Source of the DNA: Pantoea sp. Mb-10
Lineage (GTDB): Bacteria > Pseudomonadota > Gammaproteobacteria > Enterobacterales > Enterobacteriaceae
Assembly (NCBI RefSeq): GCF_021272205.1
Contig: NZ_JAJSDX010000003.1
Coordinates: 186,001-250,000 of the forward strand
Reading direction: 5' to 3'
DNA length: 64,000 bases
The position numbers were made by a program, and so were the translations under genes. The notes beneath the pieces are model-generated. The model made no database searches. It was given only the letters and a program-made list of their open reading frames with translations, and was not told the DNA's origin. This document shows, in pieces, positions 53,830 through 62,536 of this stretch. Each line of letters starts with the position of its first letter. Position 1 is the first letter of the stretch.

Positions 53830-54702
53830 ATGCAAAAAGACTTCAACTGGGACGATACGCGCGTGTTTCTGGCCATTGTTCGCGCGGGTACGCTAAGTGG
53901 CGCAGCAGAGGCGCTGAAGATAGGCATTGCAACCGCGTCAAGACGCCTTGACCGGCTTGAGGCGTCCCTGTCCGTTCCGCTTTTCAGCCGACATCAGAGC
54001 GGTTATCGGCTAACCGATGATGGCGAAGCGCTGCTGGAGCGAGCTGAAGCCTTTGAATTGGCGGGACACGCTTTCAGCGAGTCGGCGCAGCGTCAGGGCC
54101 AGATTGCCGGGCTTGTCCGTCTGGCAACCTCAGAAAATCTGGCCACCCATTTTATTCTGCCTTCGCTGAAAGCGTTGCTTGAAAGGTCTCCCGAGCTGCG
54201 GGTAGAGGTGTTGAGTGGCGTCCAGTCGGTAAATCTGCATCGCAGGGACGCCGATATGGCCATTCGTATGGTCAAGCCTGATGTGGGGAATCTGACCATC
54301 AGGCGGTTGGGCACCGTGGGTTTTGGGTTATACGGTGCCCCCTCCTACCTCGAAAAGATACAGATGAGTGAGACGCACTATGTGGGTTGGTCTGAAACAC
54401 ACCAGCACTTGCCTGCCGCACGCTGGATAACCCGGAGGCTGCGCGGTAAACCCTGTCGGTTAGAGGCAAACACACTGCGGGCACAGGTATCCGCCATTTC
54501 AGAAGGGTTGGGGCTGGGAGTCTTACCCCATTTTATGGCTCGGGACAAAGGGCTCTGCTGCCTCGATCCCGATCTGGGTGTGGATCAATCCTTGTGGCTG
54601 GTCATGCATTCGGACCTGGTCAGCTCAAGACGCGTGAGAGCCTTCGCCGATCATCTCATTGCGCTGTTTGAGGTGAGCAAAGATCGCCTGATGATGCCGT
54701 GA
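53830..54702 (+). CDS. LysR-type regulator next to the aldo/keto reductase
   Basis: 290 residues. N-terminal winged helix-turn-helix (WDDTRVFLAIVRAGTLSGAAEAL, ATASRRLDRLEASL) and a LysR substrate-binding domain. The start at 53,830 gives the usual LysR N-terminus; the frame extends 5' into the reductase promoter region but without support. By divergent arrangement it probably controls the aldo/keto reductase and the MFS gene behind it. Confidence 0.92.
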   Translation: MQKDFNWDDTRVFLAIVRAGTLSGAAEALKIGIATASRRLDRLEASLSVPLFSRHQSGYRLTDDGEALLERAEAFELAGHAFSESAQRQGQIAGLVRLATSENLATHFILPSLKALLERSPELRVEVLSGVQSVNLHRRDADMAIRMVKPDVGNLTIRRLGTVGFGLYGAPSYLEKIQMSETHYVGWSETHQHLPAARWITRRLRGKPCRLEANTLRAQVSAISEGLGLGVLPHFMARDKGLCCLDPDLGVDQSLWLVMHSDLVSSRRVRAFADHLIALFEVSKDRLMMP

Positions 54703-54783
54703 AAACAGGCGTAATCCGCGTGTTTAACCAAGGTGAGCACGCGTGATGCCCCCGCCCTGAGGCGGCGGCCCACACTGCTGCCA

Positions 54784-55476
54784 TCAAGTACGAATCCGCA
54801 AGCGCGCTTCGATCATATCCGCCACCTTGGTCACCACATAGGCGATGACCATGTAAAACAGCGCGGCAATCAGGAAGGCTTCCAGGTAGTAGAAATTCAG
54901 CGCGGCGGTGAGCTGCGCCTGGGCAAAAATGTCCACCACTTCAATGGCAAACGCCAGCGAGAGCGCTTTCATGATCACCATAAAGGCGTTCGCCAAATCG
55001 GGAATTGCCGCCACGATAATCTGCGGAAACATCACCCGGCGAAACAGCTGCCCGCCGCTGTAGCCCAGCGACAACGCGGCGTCAGACTGACCGCTGTCAA
55101 ACGAGTTAAGCGCCCCTTTCCACACTTCGGCCTGAAAGGCCGCCACGCAGGCGCTGAGCGCCACCACGATAATCACCCAATTGGGCAACAGGTGGGCATT
55201 AATCTGCACGCCCAGCAGCGTTGCCAGACCGTGCAATCCCGCAGGCAATCCGTAGTAGGCAAGGAAAATCACCACCACCATCGGCACGCCTTTGAAAGCC
55301 ACTTTATAGGCGATCACCAGCTGGCGCAGCACCGGCAGGCGGCGATGCTCAATAAATGCAAACAGCCCGCCGAGCAGCGTGGAGCAGATAAAAATGGTCA
55401 CCGCCATCAGCAACGTAACCGGAACGGCATCGAGAATGCTCCAGAAATCCGGTAGCAGAACGTCCGCATCAAACAT
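54784..55476 (-). CDS. Polar amino acid ABC transporter permease (second)
   Basis: 230 residues. Membrane subunit of the His/Glu/Gln/Arg/opine family with five or so helices and the EAA-type loop around AEVWKGALNSFDSGQSDAALSLG. AAGGAG precedes the ATG. Last gene of a seven-gene minus-strand operon; starts 16 bp after the first permease gene ends. The two permeases would form the heterodimeric channel. Confidence 0.93.
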   Translation of the reverse strand: MFDADVLLPDFWSILDAVPVTLLMAVTIFICSTLLGGLFAFIEHRRLPVLRQLVIAYKVAFKGVPMVVVIFLAYYGLPAGLHGLATLLGVQINAHLLPNWVIIVVALSACVAAFQAEVWKGALNSFDSGQSDAALSLGYSGGQLFRRVMFPQIIVAAIPDLANAFMVIMKALSLAFAIEVVDIFAQAQLTAALNFYYLEAFLIAALFYMVIAYVVTKVADMIEARLRIRT

Positions 55477-55492
55477 GGTTTTCTCCTTGCGA

Positions 55493-56194
55493 TCACACGC
55501 CGGTAAAGGTCACGCGCGTGGCTGATTTCGCACTGTATTTCGCGTGCCGTTGTTCAAAGAAGCGGATAATCAGCCAGGCCACCAGACACAGCAGTGAATA
55601 GAGCACCGCCAGCACCAGGTAAGTACCAAATTGATACTGGTTATAGTCACGCTCCATGATCAGGTGCGCGGTCGCCATTACGTCAGCCGCACCGATGTAC
55701 ATCACCAGCGCCACGTTATGAATGAGATAGATAATCGCATTGCCGTAGCCGGGCAGCGCAAAATGCACCGCCTGCGGGCCGACGATGCGCAGCAATTTTT
55801 GGCGAAAGCTGTAGCCCATGCTGTCGGCCGCGTCGTGCTGGCCGCGCTCCACGGCCAGATAGGCCGGTCGCATCACTTCCGACAGGTAGCCGCCGTGATA
55901 CAGGCTCAAGCCAATCATCGCCGCGACGTTGGCGGTGAAGATGTCGCTCAGGCCGAAACGATCGACGATCAGGGGCAGGCCGTAAAATGCCACAAACAGC
56001 TGTAGCACCACCGGCACGCTTCGCGCGTAAGAGACATAAAGATCGGCCAACTGGCTGAGCAGTACGATACGGCGCACGCGAAACAGCGTGGCGATCAGCG
56101 CCAACACAAAGCCGACCAGCATAGCGACCAACATTATGCCGAGCGTCAGCGGCAGCGCTGACAACAATTCGGGAATCATGGCGGTGAGATTCAC
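55493..56194 (-). CDS. Polar amino acid ABC transporter permease (first)
   Basis: 233 residues, apparently starting at GTG with AGGAG upstream. It has the family's N-terminal membrane segment and the EAA loop (YLSEVMRPAYLAVERGQHDAADSMG) that contacts the ATPase. Lies between the binding protein and second permease genes. Confidence 0.93.
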   Translation of the reverse strand: MNLTAMIPELLSALPLTLGIMLVAMLVGFVLALIATLFRVRRIVLLSQLADLYVSYARSVPVVLQLFVAFYGLPLIVDRFGLSDIFTANVAAMIGLSLYHGGYLSEVMRPAYLAVERGQHDAADSMGYSFRQKLLRIVGPQAVHFALPGYGNAIIYLIHNVALVMYIGAADVMATAHLIMERDYNQYQFGTYLVLAVLYSLLCLVAWLIIRFFEQRHAKYSAKSATRVTFTGV

Positions 56195-56256
56195 GATAAA
56201 ACACTCCTGCTAACGGTGACAGCAGACGCCGCGACCCGCGCGGCGCCGTAAATCCC

Positions 56257-57072
56257 TTACTTCATATATTGAGTGACATCTTCGCCAAACCACTTCTGCG
56301 ATAGCTTATCCAGCGTACCGTCGCTCTTCAGCTCTTTCAGTGCGCGGGCAATGTCGTCGTTGAGCGCCTGATTGTCCGCCGAGCGATGGATCAGCACATA
56401 GGTGTTATTAACCGCCACCGGCTCGCTGGCTTTGATCGCCAGTTTCTGGTTATCGATCACCGTCTGTTCGCCGAGATTTGACGGCAGGATCAGCGCGTCA
56501 TATTTGCCGTTCTGCACTTCTTTCAAACGATCCGGATAGGGGACGCCTGCGCTGGAGGCTTTGATGTCGATCTTGTCGCTGGGATTGTCCTGCTGCCACT
56601 GCATCACAAACTTGTAAACGCCGCCGCCTGCGGTAACCGGCACGATTTTTTTGCCAACCAGATCCTTCATGCCATTAATCGCGCTATCGCTGCGGCTGTA
56701 GATCTTCATCAGACTGGCGCCCATTGGGGCATCCGGGATCAGGAACTGTTTGCTGCGCGCTGGCGCTTTGTAATAACCACCGGTGGCCATGTCATATTTC
56801 CCGGTCGCCAGCCCGGTTTCCTGGGCGATATCCGCTGCGCCTTCCATCACGAACTTATACTGCGGCAGCTTGGCGTTAATGGCTTTGAGCACGTCGGGCT
56901 CATAGCCCTGCGGCTCGTGACCGATCGCGCCCCAGGAGAGCGGTTTGGACTCGGCAGCGGTGGCAATTTTTATGGTGCGCACCGCGTCAGCGACGCTGCT
57001 GCCGCTAAACAGGGCCAGTGCGATGATGCCGGGCGCGGCCAGGCGACGTAAGGTGGTTTTGAGTGCAGGCAT
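56257..57072 (-). CDS. Periplasmic solute-binding protein of the ABC importer
   Basis: 271 residues. Signal peptide with hydrophobic core APGIIALALFSGSSVADA, then a family 3 (amino-acid type) binding fold: GYEPDVLKAI, YDMATGGYY, KDLVGKKIVPV, GKYDALIL. AAGGA lies before the ATG. The ligand is unknown. The usual arginine and aspartate that bind an amino acid's alpha groups are not obvious at their normal places, so the ligand may not be a simple amino acid. Confidence 0.92.
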   Translation of the reverse strand: MPALKTTLRRLAAPGIIALALFSGSSVADAVRTIKIATAAESKPLSWGAIGHEPQGYEPDVLKAINAKLPQYKFVMEGAADIAQETGLATGKYDMATGGYYKAPARSKQFLIPDAPMGASLMKIYSRSDSAINGMKDLVGKKIVPVTAGGGVYKFVMQWQQDNPSDKIDIKASSAGVPYPDRLKEVQNGKYDALILPSNLGEQTVIDNQKLAIKASEPVAVNNTYVLIHRSADNQALNDDIARALKELKSDGTLDKLSQKWFGEDVTQYMK

Positions 57073-57092
57073 GTCTTTGCTTCCTTTTATGA

Positions 57093-57830
57093 TTAGAAGA
57101 CGCGTTCTGAATTGAGGAACTGTGCAAGGCGCGGCAGGGTTGGGTGGTCAAATATCTCTGTCGGGCTGCCCTGCGCGGCCACGACGCCCTGATCCATAAA
57201 TACAATGCGATTTGAGACGCTTTTAGCGAACTGCATTTCATGCGTTACCAGCAGCGAGGTGATCCCGGACGAGGTGACGTCTTTGATCACTTTCAGCACC
57301 TCGCCTACCAATTCGGGATCGAGCGACGACGTCGGCTCATCAAACAGCATCACATCCGGGCGTACCGCCAGGGCGCGCGCAATGCCGGTGCGCTGTAACT
57401 GACCGCCAGAAAGCTGGGAGGGATAGTGATCGCATTTTGCGCCCAGCCCCACCCGCTCCAGCTCCTGCAGGGCGATCGTCCGCGCCTCGGCTTTGCTTTT
57501 GCCCTGGATCACCCGCAGCGGATCCATGACGTTTTCCAGCACCGTCATGTTTTTAAAGACGTTGAACTGCTGAAATACCATGGCGGTGCGTAGGCGGATC
57601 GCCTGGATCGCCGCCTTATTCGGCGCGGCATAATCCATGTGGATCTGATCGAGCTGGATGGTGCCTGCGGAGGGTTTCGCCAGCGCGTTAATGCAGCGCA
57701 GTAGCGTGGTTTTGCCCGTGCCGCTTGGCCCAATGATCGACACCACATCGCCACGTTTGACCGACAAATTGACGCCTTTCAGGATGGGATTATCGCCATA
57801 GGCGAGCGTGATATTGTTGAGCTCTAACAT
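57093..57830 (-). CDS. ABC transporter ATP-binding protein, polar amino acid type
   Basis: 245 residues. Walker A GPSGTGKTT, signature LSGGQLQRTGIARAL and Walker B VMLFDEPTSSLD, with a D-loop and switch histidine (VTHEM). The signature deviates slightly from the common LSGGQQQR by Leu and Thr. Powers the importer formed with the two permeases and the binding protein. Follows the AhpD-like gene after 11 bp. Confidence 0.95.
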   Translation of the reverse strand: MLELNNITLAYGDNPILKGVNLSVKRGDVVSIIGPSGTGKTTLLRCINALAKPSAGTIQLDQIHMDYAAPNKAAIQAIRLRTAMVFQQFNVFKNMTVLENVMDPLRVIQGKSKAEARTIALQELERVGLGAKCDHYPSQLSGGQLQRTGIARALAVRPDVMLFDEPTSSLDPELVGEVLKVIKDVTSSGITSLLVTHEMQFAKSVSNRIVFMDQGVVAAQGSPTEIFDHPTLPRLAQFLNSERVF

Positions 57831-57841
57831 CGTTCGCGCCC

Positions 57842-58408
57842 TTATTTGTTCAGGTCGGCATGGCCGAGCACGTGCATGAGACGGTTGGCCCAGCCAAAAA
57901 TGGCAATGGCGTGGATAAGGTCGAGAATTTCCGCGTCATCCATACCTTCGGCGCGTAACGCGGCGATATCCTCCGGCGTCGCCTCCGACGGCGTGACCGA
58001 CAGACGGCGTGCGAAGCGATAGATCGCCGCGTCGCGGGACGACAGCGCGTCCGCACGGTCAAAATAAATTGCGCTGACCACGGCATCACTGCCCGCCAGC
58101 TGCGCATGGCGCCGCGCGTGCACCACCGCGCAGTAGCGGCAGCCGTTGACGATTGACGCACCCAGCGCGCCCAGCTCGCGATCGGCGCGATCGAGCCCGC
58201 CTTCCACATACATAATCGCGTTGAACAACACGGTACGTGCGGTGTAACTCTCGGGATCGTGCACCAGCGTGCGCACATATTCGGAGATTTTCTTGTTCGA
58301 CGGCGTGACTTTCATCGCTTCGCGCTGTGCGGGGGTGGCGTCATCCACCTCAACCGGGGCGATCCACGGGTGCCAATGCAGCGGTTTGAGATTAACGGAC
58401 GGAATCAT
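57842..58408 (-). CDS. AhpD-fold peroxidase-related protein (Avi_7169-like)
   Basis: 188 residues. Carboxymuconolactone decarboxylase/AhpD fold with the redox motif GCRYCAVVHARR, i.e. CxxC followed by His, as in alkylhydroperoxidase-like proteins. I associate it with the family named after Avi_7169, which typically travels with an Avi_7170-type protein and an ABC importer. The preceding gene overlaps it by 4 bases, so the two are co-translated and may form a complex. The peroxide or substrate is unknown. Confidence 0.85.
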   Translation of the reverse strand: MIPSVNLKPLHWHPWIAPVEVDDATPAQREAMKVTPSNKKISEYVRTLVHDPESYTARTVLFNAIMYVEGGLDRADRELGALGASIVNGCRYCAVVHARRHAQLAGSDAVVSAIYFDRADALSSRDAAIYRFARRLSVTPSEATPEDIAALRAEGMDDAEILDLIHAIAIFGWANRLMHVLGHADLNK

Positions 58409-58887
58409 GCGGACCTCAACAGGCGAAGACCCGCAGTGACGCGCGTCTGAAAATTCACAAAGGCCACCAGCTCTGAGAGCGCCACAATCTGTGGATGGCT
58501 AAAGCCCGCCTGCTCCAGCAGGCGAATATGCTGCTCCGTGGCCTGCGTCGGGTTCAGCGTGACCCAGTCGGCGTGACGCGCCAGCGTTGCCAGTGGCTCA
58601 TCCGAGACCGGCTCGCCCGCCGCCAGCGCCAGCAGCGCCGCGCTGGGCTGATGCGCCGCCAGCTGTGTCTGGTAATCCTGCACCAAGGCGGCATCGCGGT
58701 TAAGCAGGGCCATGCGCTGCGCCAGCGCCAGACGCACGTCCGTGGATAAGCCTTGATCCGTCTCCGGCGTCAGCACCGAGGCCTGGCACTGTGCTGCGCC
58801 CTCGACAAATTCAGGCCGCAGGCGGCGCGTCTGGTAAAGCGCATCGTCTGGCGCCAGTCCGGCGGCTTTATCAATAGCGTCACTCAC
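58405..58887 (-). CDS. CMD-domain protein without redox cysteines (Avi_7170-like)
   Basis: 160 residues, all-helical by pattern, with the C-terminal half resembling the AhpD/CMD fold (LNPTQATEQHIRLLEQAGFSH, LSELVAFVNFQTRV). It has only one cysteine, so it lacks the CxxC pair of its neighbour and is unlikely to be a peroxidase alone. Overlaps genes on both sides by 4 bases. It may serve as a structural partner of the 57,842 protein. Confidence 0.8.
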   Translation of the reverse strand: MSDAIDKAAGLAPDDALYQTRRLRPEFVEGAAQCQASVLTPETDQGLSTDVRLALAQRMALLNRDAALVQDYQTQLAAHQPSAALLALAAGEPVSDEPLATLARHADWVTLNPTQATEQHIRLLEQAGFSHPQIVALSELVAFVNFQTRVTAGLRLLRSA

Positions 58888-60338
58888 AACGCATTCTCCT
58901 GTTTCAGTAACGGGGTGGAATCAACCCATTCATCGCCCTGTAATTCAGGGGTGTCGAACGCCTCTAAACGGGCGTAGTGCTGCTCAACGTCCTCAGCAAA
59001 CAGCGAGGCGGTAATCCCACGCACCAGGCGTTCTGCCCCGGCGCTCACGGCGGGGATATCGCCGGATACTTTGCCGTGCGTCAGCATCGCCGCATCGTTA
59101 AAGCAGTGGATGTGCGCCAGCATCGGGCAGGCGCCCGCTACCCGCTCGCGAAACTCAAAGGTCGGGCCCAGATCCGGCGCGTCGATCATGCCCGGCCGGG
59201 GCGCGCCCATTTCCGGCTGCCAGCGCCCATCCGCCCAGGTGCGAATGTGCGGCGCGAGCTCGGCGAATTCGGACCGACCGTGGAAGTTGTTGGTAAAACC
59301 GGTGGCGGCAATCAGATAGTCGTAGCGCAGCGGTCCTTGAGTGGTATCCAGCAGCAGCCCCTGCGGCTCCTGCGTGACGCCCTTGATGGCGCAGTCCAGC
59401 AGGAAGCGCGCGTTGGCATGACGCGAGACGCGCAGCGTTGACGCGCGCGGCGGCGGCGTTTGCGTGGTGGCGGTGTAAGCGACAAATTTCCACTTCCACG
59501 CGTCTGGCAGATGATGCATGCCATGCACCACGCCCTGGCTGCCGATACCGGTCATTTTGTTGATGCGCGGCATCGCTTTGCGGCGGATCAGCAGATCCAC
59601 CCCCGCTGCGCCCTGCTCCAGCGCCGTGGCGGCGTTGTCCATTGAGGATGCGCCAGCGCCAATGACCGCGACGCGCTTACCGCGCAGCGCGGTGAAATCG
59701 ATGTCATCGGCGGAGTGCGCCCAAAATTGCCGATCGATGCCCTGCAAGAAGGCGGGCACCGCCACGCCGCCCAGTCCAGAACGGCCGGTGGCCAGCACCA
59801 GACGTCGCGTATAAATGCGTCCGGTCTCTGCGCCGTCGAGATCCAGCGCAATCAGATCATCCGCCTGGCTAATCTGGCTGACGCGGACGTCATTACGCAC
59901 CGGCAGATTGAGCACGCGACGATACCAAATGAGATAATCCATCCACTGCGCTTTGGGAATTTTGTCCAACGCGTCCCACGCCGCGCGGCCCCACTGCGCG
60001 GTAAACCATGCGCGAAAGGTGAGCTGCGGCAATCCCAGCGCCGGACCGTGCAGGCTTTTCGGCGAGCGCAGCGTTTCCATCCGCGCAAAGGTCACCCATG
60101 GTCCCTCTTTGCCAGCGGGTGCCGCATCGTAGGCAACGACGTTGCTGATGCCGGTGAGGGTGAGCTTTGCCAGTGCCGCCAGTCCGCACATGCCCGCGCC
60201 AATGACCACCACATCGCGCACGGCGCGGCCCTGGTACTGACGTTCAGGTACCCAAGGTTTAGCCGGGAGTTCAAGGTACTCCAAATCCTGCTGAAGCTGC
60301 GCTTCGAGCGCCGCGAGGCCATTGGCTGCATTGGTCAT
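58884..60338 (-). CDS. FAD-dependent monooxygenase-like protein
   Basis: 484 residues from MTNAANGL (AGGGA 8 nt upstream); an ATG 36 bases earlier lacks support. Two dinucleotide folds: VVVIGAGMCGLAAL (43-56) for FAD and VAVIGAGASSMDNA (223-236) for NADPH. A linking ATG motif (LATGRSG, and later AATGFTNNF) follows the class B flavoprotein monooxygenase plan. The Baeyer-Villiger fingerprint is not seen, so S- or N-oxidation is as likely. First gene of the operon with the AhpD-like pair and an importer: it probably oxidises the imported compound. Substrate unknown. Confidence 0.88.
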   Translation of the reverse strand: MTNAANGLAALEAQLQQDLEYLELPAKPWVPERQYQGRAVRDVVVIGAGMCGLAALAKLTLTGISNVVAYDAAPAGKEGPWVTFARMETLRSPKSLHGPALGLPQLTFRAWFTAQWGRAAWDALDKIPKAQWMDYLIWYRRVLNLPVRNDVRVSQISQADDLIALDLDGAETGRIYTRRLVLATGRSGLGGVAVPAFLQGIDRQFWAHSADDIDFTALRGKRVAVIGAGASSMDNAATALEQGAAGVDLLIRRKAMPRINKMTGIGSQGVVHGMHHLPDAWKWKFVAYTATTQTPPPRASTLRVSRHANARFLLDCAIKGVTQEPQGLLLDTTQGPLRYDYLIAATGFTNNFHGRSEFAELAPHIRTWADGRWQPEMGAPRPGMIDAPDLGPTFEFRERVAGACPMLAHIHCFNDAAMLTHGKVSGDIPAVSAGAERLVRGITASLFAEDVEQHYARLEAFDTPELQGDEWVDSTPLLKQENAL

Positions 60339-60567
60339 AGCAATTTCCCTGAGGGTGGATACGTCGGCATGCACGCACGCATGACGTGCAGCAGCCGAGC
60401 CGTTTCAACCATTCAATTAACACATACTAAAAGATTAATTATTTACACCGCGCATAATGGCGCCGAAGTTTTCGCATAATCCTCCCGCCCCGTCAGCGAG
60501 TCAATCGCTGCGCTCAGCTTTTAACCAATGGATTTCTTATATGTTATGCAGGAATTGTTATAAGAGG
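60339..60567. other. Presumed promoter region of the monooxygenase-ABC operon
   Basis: 229 bp between the proposed start and the repeat element, with an AT-rich stretch at 60,410-60,450. No specific promoter boxes can be assigned with confidence. Confidence 0.4.
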
Positions 60568-61392
60568 GATGCCGCAGGCAGCGGCTCGGTGCTTTTCCGC
60601 TAGCACGGTGCTGCTTTCGTTCGCCACAGGCTGTGGCAGGTGCCTTTGCCGCGTTGCGGCGACCGAGCAGAGGGCGCCAGGCCGCGCCCTCTGCACTCCC
60701 CGGCCCTGCGCCAGCCCCGCTCGCCGCTGCGCGGTGCCTTCACTCCCTCAGCCTTCCTGACGGACCGGCGTCGATTCGCTCCTGCTCAACGCCGCCTCTC
60801 GCGGCATCCATGCCGCTCGCCCTGGAAGGCCTCCTTCGTTCAGCGAGTGGGGATGGCGCTTCACCCCCCCGCTGTGGGTCTTTTATTTTTTGCAGCGACC
60901 ACGTGGCGGTAAAGCTTTTAAGTTGCGTCCGGCCCGAGTTGCTTCGAGCAAGACCCTTTTTGTCTTCTGTCTTTCCAGCCAGCCACTGTCTTCGCAGACC
61001 CGTTTACGGCCAACCAGACAACACCAGACAAAAAACAGAAAAAGGCTCTTAAAGGCGAGGTTTGTGGCGCCATCCGGAGCGCCGAACGGAGCGTGACGGC
61101 CAGGACGAAGCGGCAGGGATGCCGCTGAGAGCGCGGTATGAGCCAGGGATGGCGAATCCGCGCGGTCCGTGAGGCTGGCGCGGCGGAGTGAGGGAACAGC
61201 GGAGGCTGGCGCAGGGCGCGGATTGCAAAGGGCCGCGCCCATCGGCCCTTTGCCCGTACGCCGCAGCGGGGCGGCTGGAACTCCCGCAGGGTTAGCGGGC
61301 GGAACCTGCTCAGTGTGTACTGCATACCGGCATAGCGGGCCGGAACCCGCCCAGGGTTCAGTAAAGACCGGCAATGCGGGCCGGACTCCCGC
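60568..61392 (-). repeat. Complex GC-rich repeat element, copy 2 (inverted)
   Basis: About 825 bp, the reverse complement of copy 1 at 44,849-46,029. It has the REP-like palindromes (61,295, 61,335 and 61,376), block A (60,976-61,275), the central CTTAAAAG part, block B (about 60,637-60,876) and one tail unit ending in TGCCGCAGGCA. It ends 12 bp from the stop codon of the LysR gene. It carries no credible gene. It differs from copy 1 mainly by lacking the internal duplications. Confidence 0.85.
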
Positions 61393-61404
61393 TGTATACG
61401 GTGC

Positions 61405-62364
61405 TCAATCTTGATTGATCGAACGCATGACGCGGTGATGCTCACTGCCGGGCAACTGTATGAAGCCGGGCAGCAGATCCGCGGCTGCACTTGCCAGCGC
61501 GTCGATAAGCGCATGCGTGGCGTGGGAGAGCTGGCGGCCCTGCGGGGTGATCACGCCGAAGAAATAGGGGATCGCCTCCTGCAAAGGACGGATCGCCACG
61601 CCCGCGAGCGGCATGCCCCACGCGGTGACAGGTTCAAGGATCGCCACACCGAGTCCCGCGCGCACACAGCCTAAAATATTGGCGGACGAGTTGGTCTCAA
61701 TGCTCTCGAGCAGCGGCGCCTTGACCTTTTTCAGCGCCTTCTCGTAGCGTCCGCGCAGCCGCTGCGGGCTCCAGGGGGCGATCAGCCGACGTCCGGCCAG
61801 TTGGCTCAGCGACAGCGTGTCATGCTGCGCGAGCGCATCGTCCTCAGCCAACGCCGCCACGCAGTGTGACTGCCCGATCCAGTGCACATCCACAGCATGG
61901 TGTTCCAGCGGCAGACTACAGAGCCCGAGATCGGCTTCGGCGGTGATCACCGCATGCGCAGTTTGCTCCGCAGAATCACTAAGGATCTGCACCCGATTGG
62001 TCAGGTTCAGCCGCGCCAACGCCTGCGGCAGTAACCCCGCCGCCAGCGCCGGGGTGGCTGCAATGCTCAAAGGTCGGTGCTGCTGATCGGCGATTTCCTG
62101 GGCGCGCAGACGGATTTGCTGCAAAGAGAGCAGCGCCTTTTGCACGTATTGATGCAGCTGCAAGGCTTGTTCCGAGGGATGAATACGCGGCCCGTTGCGG
62201 ATAAACAGCGGGTAGCCCAGCGACTGTTCCAGTTCCTGGATCAGGCGTGATACGGCCGGTTGCGAACGGTTAAGCGCTTTCGCCGCCGCCGTTACGCTGC
62301 CCGCAGAAATCACCGCCGAGAACGCTTCCAGCTGGCGTAAATCGAGATCGTTTAACAGAGTCAT
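61405..62364 (-). CDS. LysR-type transcriptional regulator
   Basis: 319 residues. N-terminal helix-turn-helix (LRQLEAFSAVISAGSVTAAAKAL, SQPAVSRLIQELE) and a periplasmic-binding-like effector domain. The start at 62,364 (MTLLNDLDLRQ) fits LysR lengths; a longer frame from 62,424 is not supported. The effector domain resembles regulators of amino acid or sulfur-compound use, but the match is general. It may once have sat next to the monooxygenase-ABC operon and controlled it; repeat copy 2 now lies between. Confidence 0.9.
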   Translation of the reverse strand: MTLLNDLDLRQLEAFSAVISAGSVTAAAKALNRSQPAVSRLIQELEQSLGYPLFIRNGPRIHPSEQALQLHQYVQKALLSLQQIRLRAQEIADQQHRPLSIAATPALAAGLLPQALARLNLTNRVQILSDSAEQTAHAVITAEADLGLCSLPLEHHAVDVHWIGQSHCVAALAEDDALAQHDTLSLSQLAGRRLIAPWSPQRLRGRYEKALKKVKAPLLESIETNSSANILGCVRAGLGVAILEPVTAWGMPLAGVAIRPLQEAIPYFFGVITPQGRQLSHATHALIDALASAAADLLPGFIQLPGSEHHRVMRSINQD

Positions 62365-62486
62365 GACGTGCTTTTTTTCCCTGGTCGCTGTTCGCCCCCG
62401 CCAAAAGAGCGGGAAAAACATCATAGAGAGAGTCGCGCCATTTAGCTATCGGTTCACCCTGTCTCAGGTCGCTGAACAAGGCATAA

Positions 62487-62521
62487 AAAAACCCGTTGCT
62501 GCCACGCAGAAACGGGTTTTT
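62487..62521. terminator. Terminator after katN, active on both strands
   Basis: Perfect 11-bp stem (AAAAACCCGTT / AACGGGTTTTT) with a 13-base loop. Its own A/T ends give T-runs on both strands. It lies 16 bp after the katN stop. Confidence 0.85.
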
Positions 62522-62536
62522 AACAGACAAGTACGA

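Noticed and set aside
46030-60567. Integrative element or prophage between the repeats
   Set aside because: No integrase, transposase, phage or conjugation gene, no tRNA at either end, and no clear attachment-site repeat. Only the inverted repeats suggest mobility.
60883-61374. Matching 163-codon frame in repeat copy 2
   Set aside because: Same reason; it is the copy-2 version of the shadow frame and shares no initiation site with copy 1.
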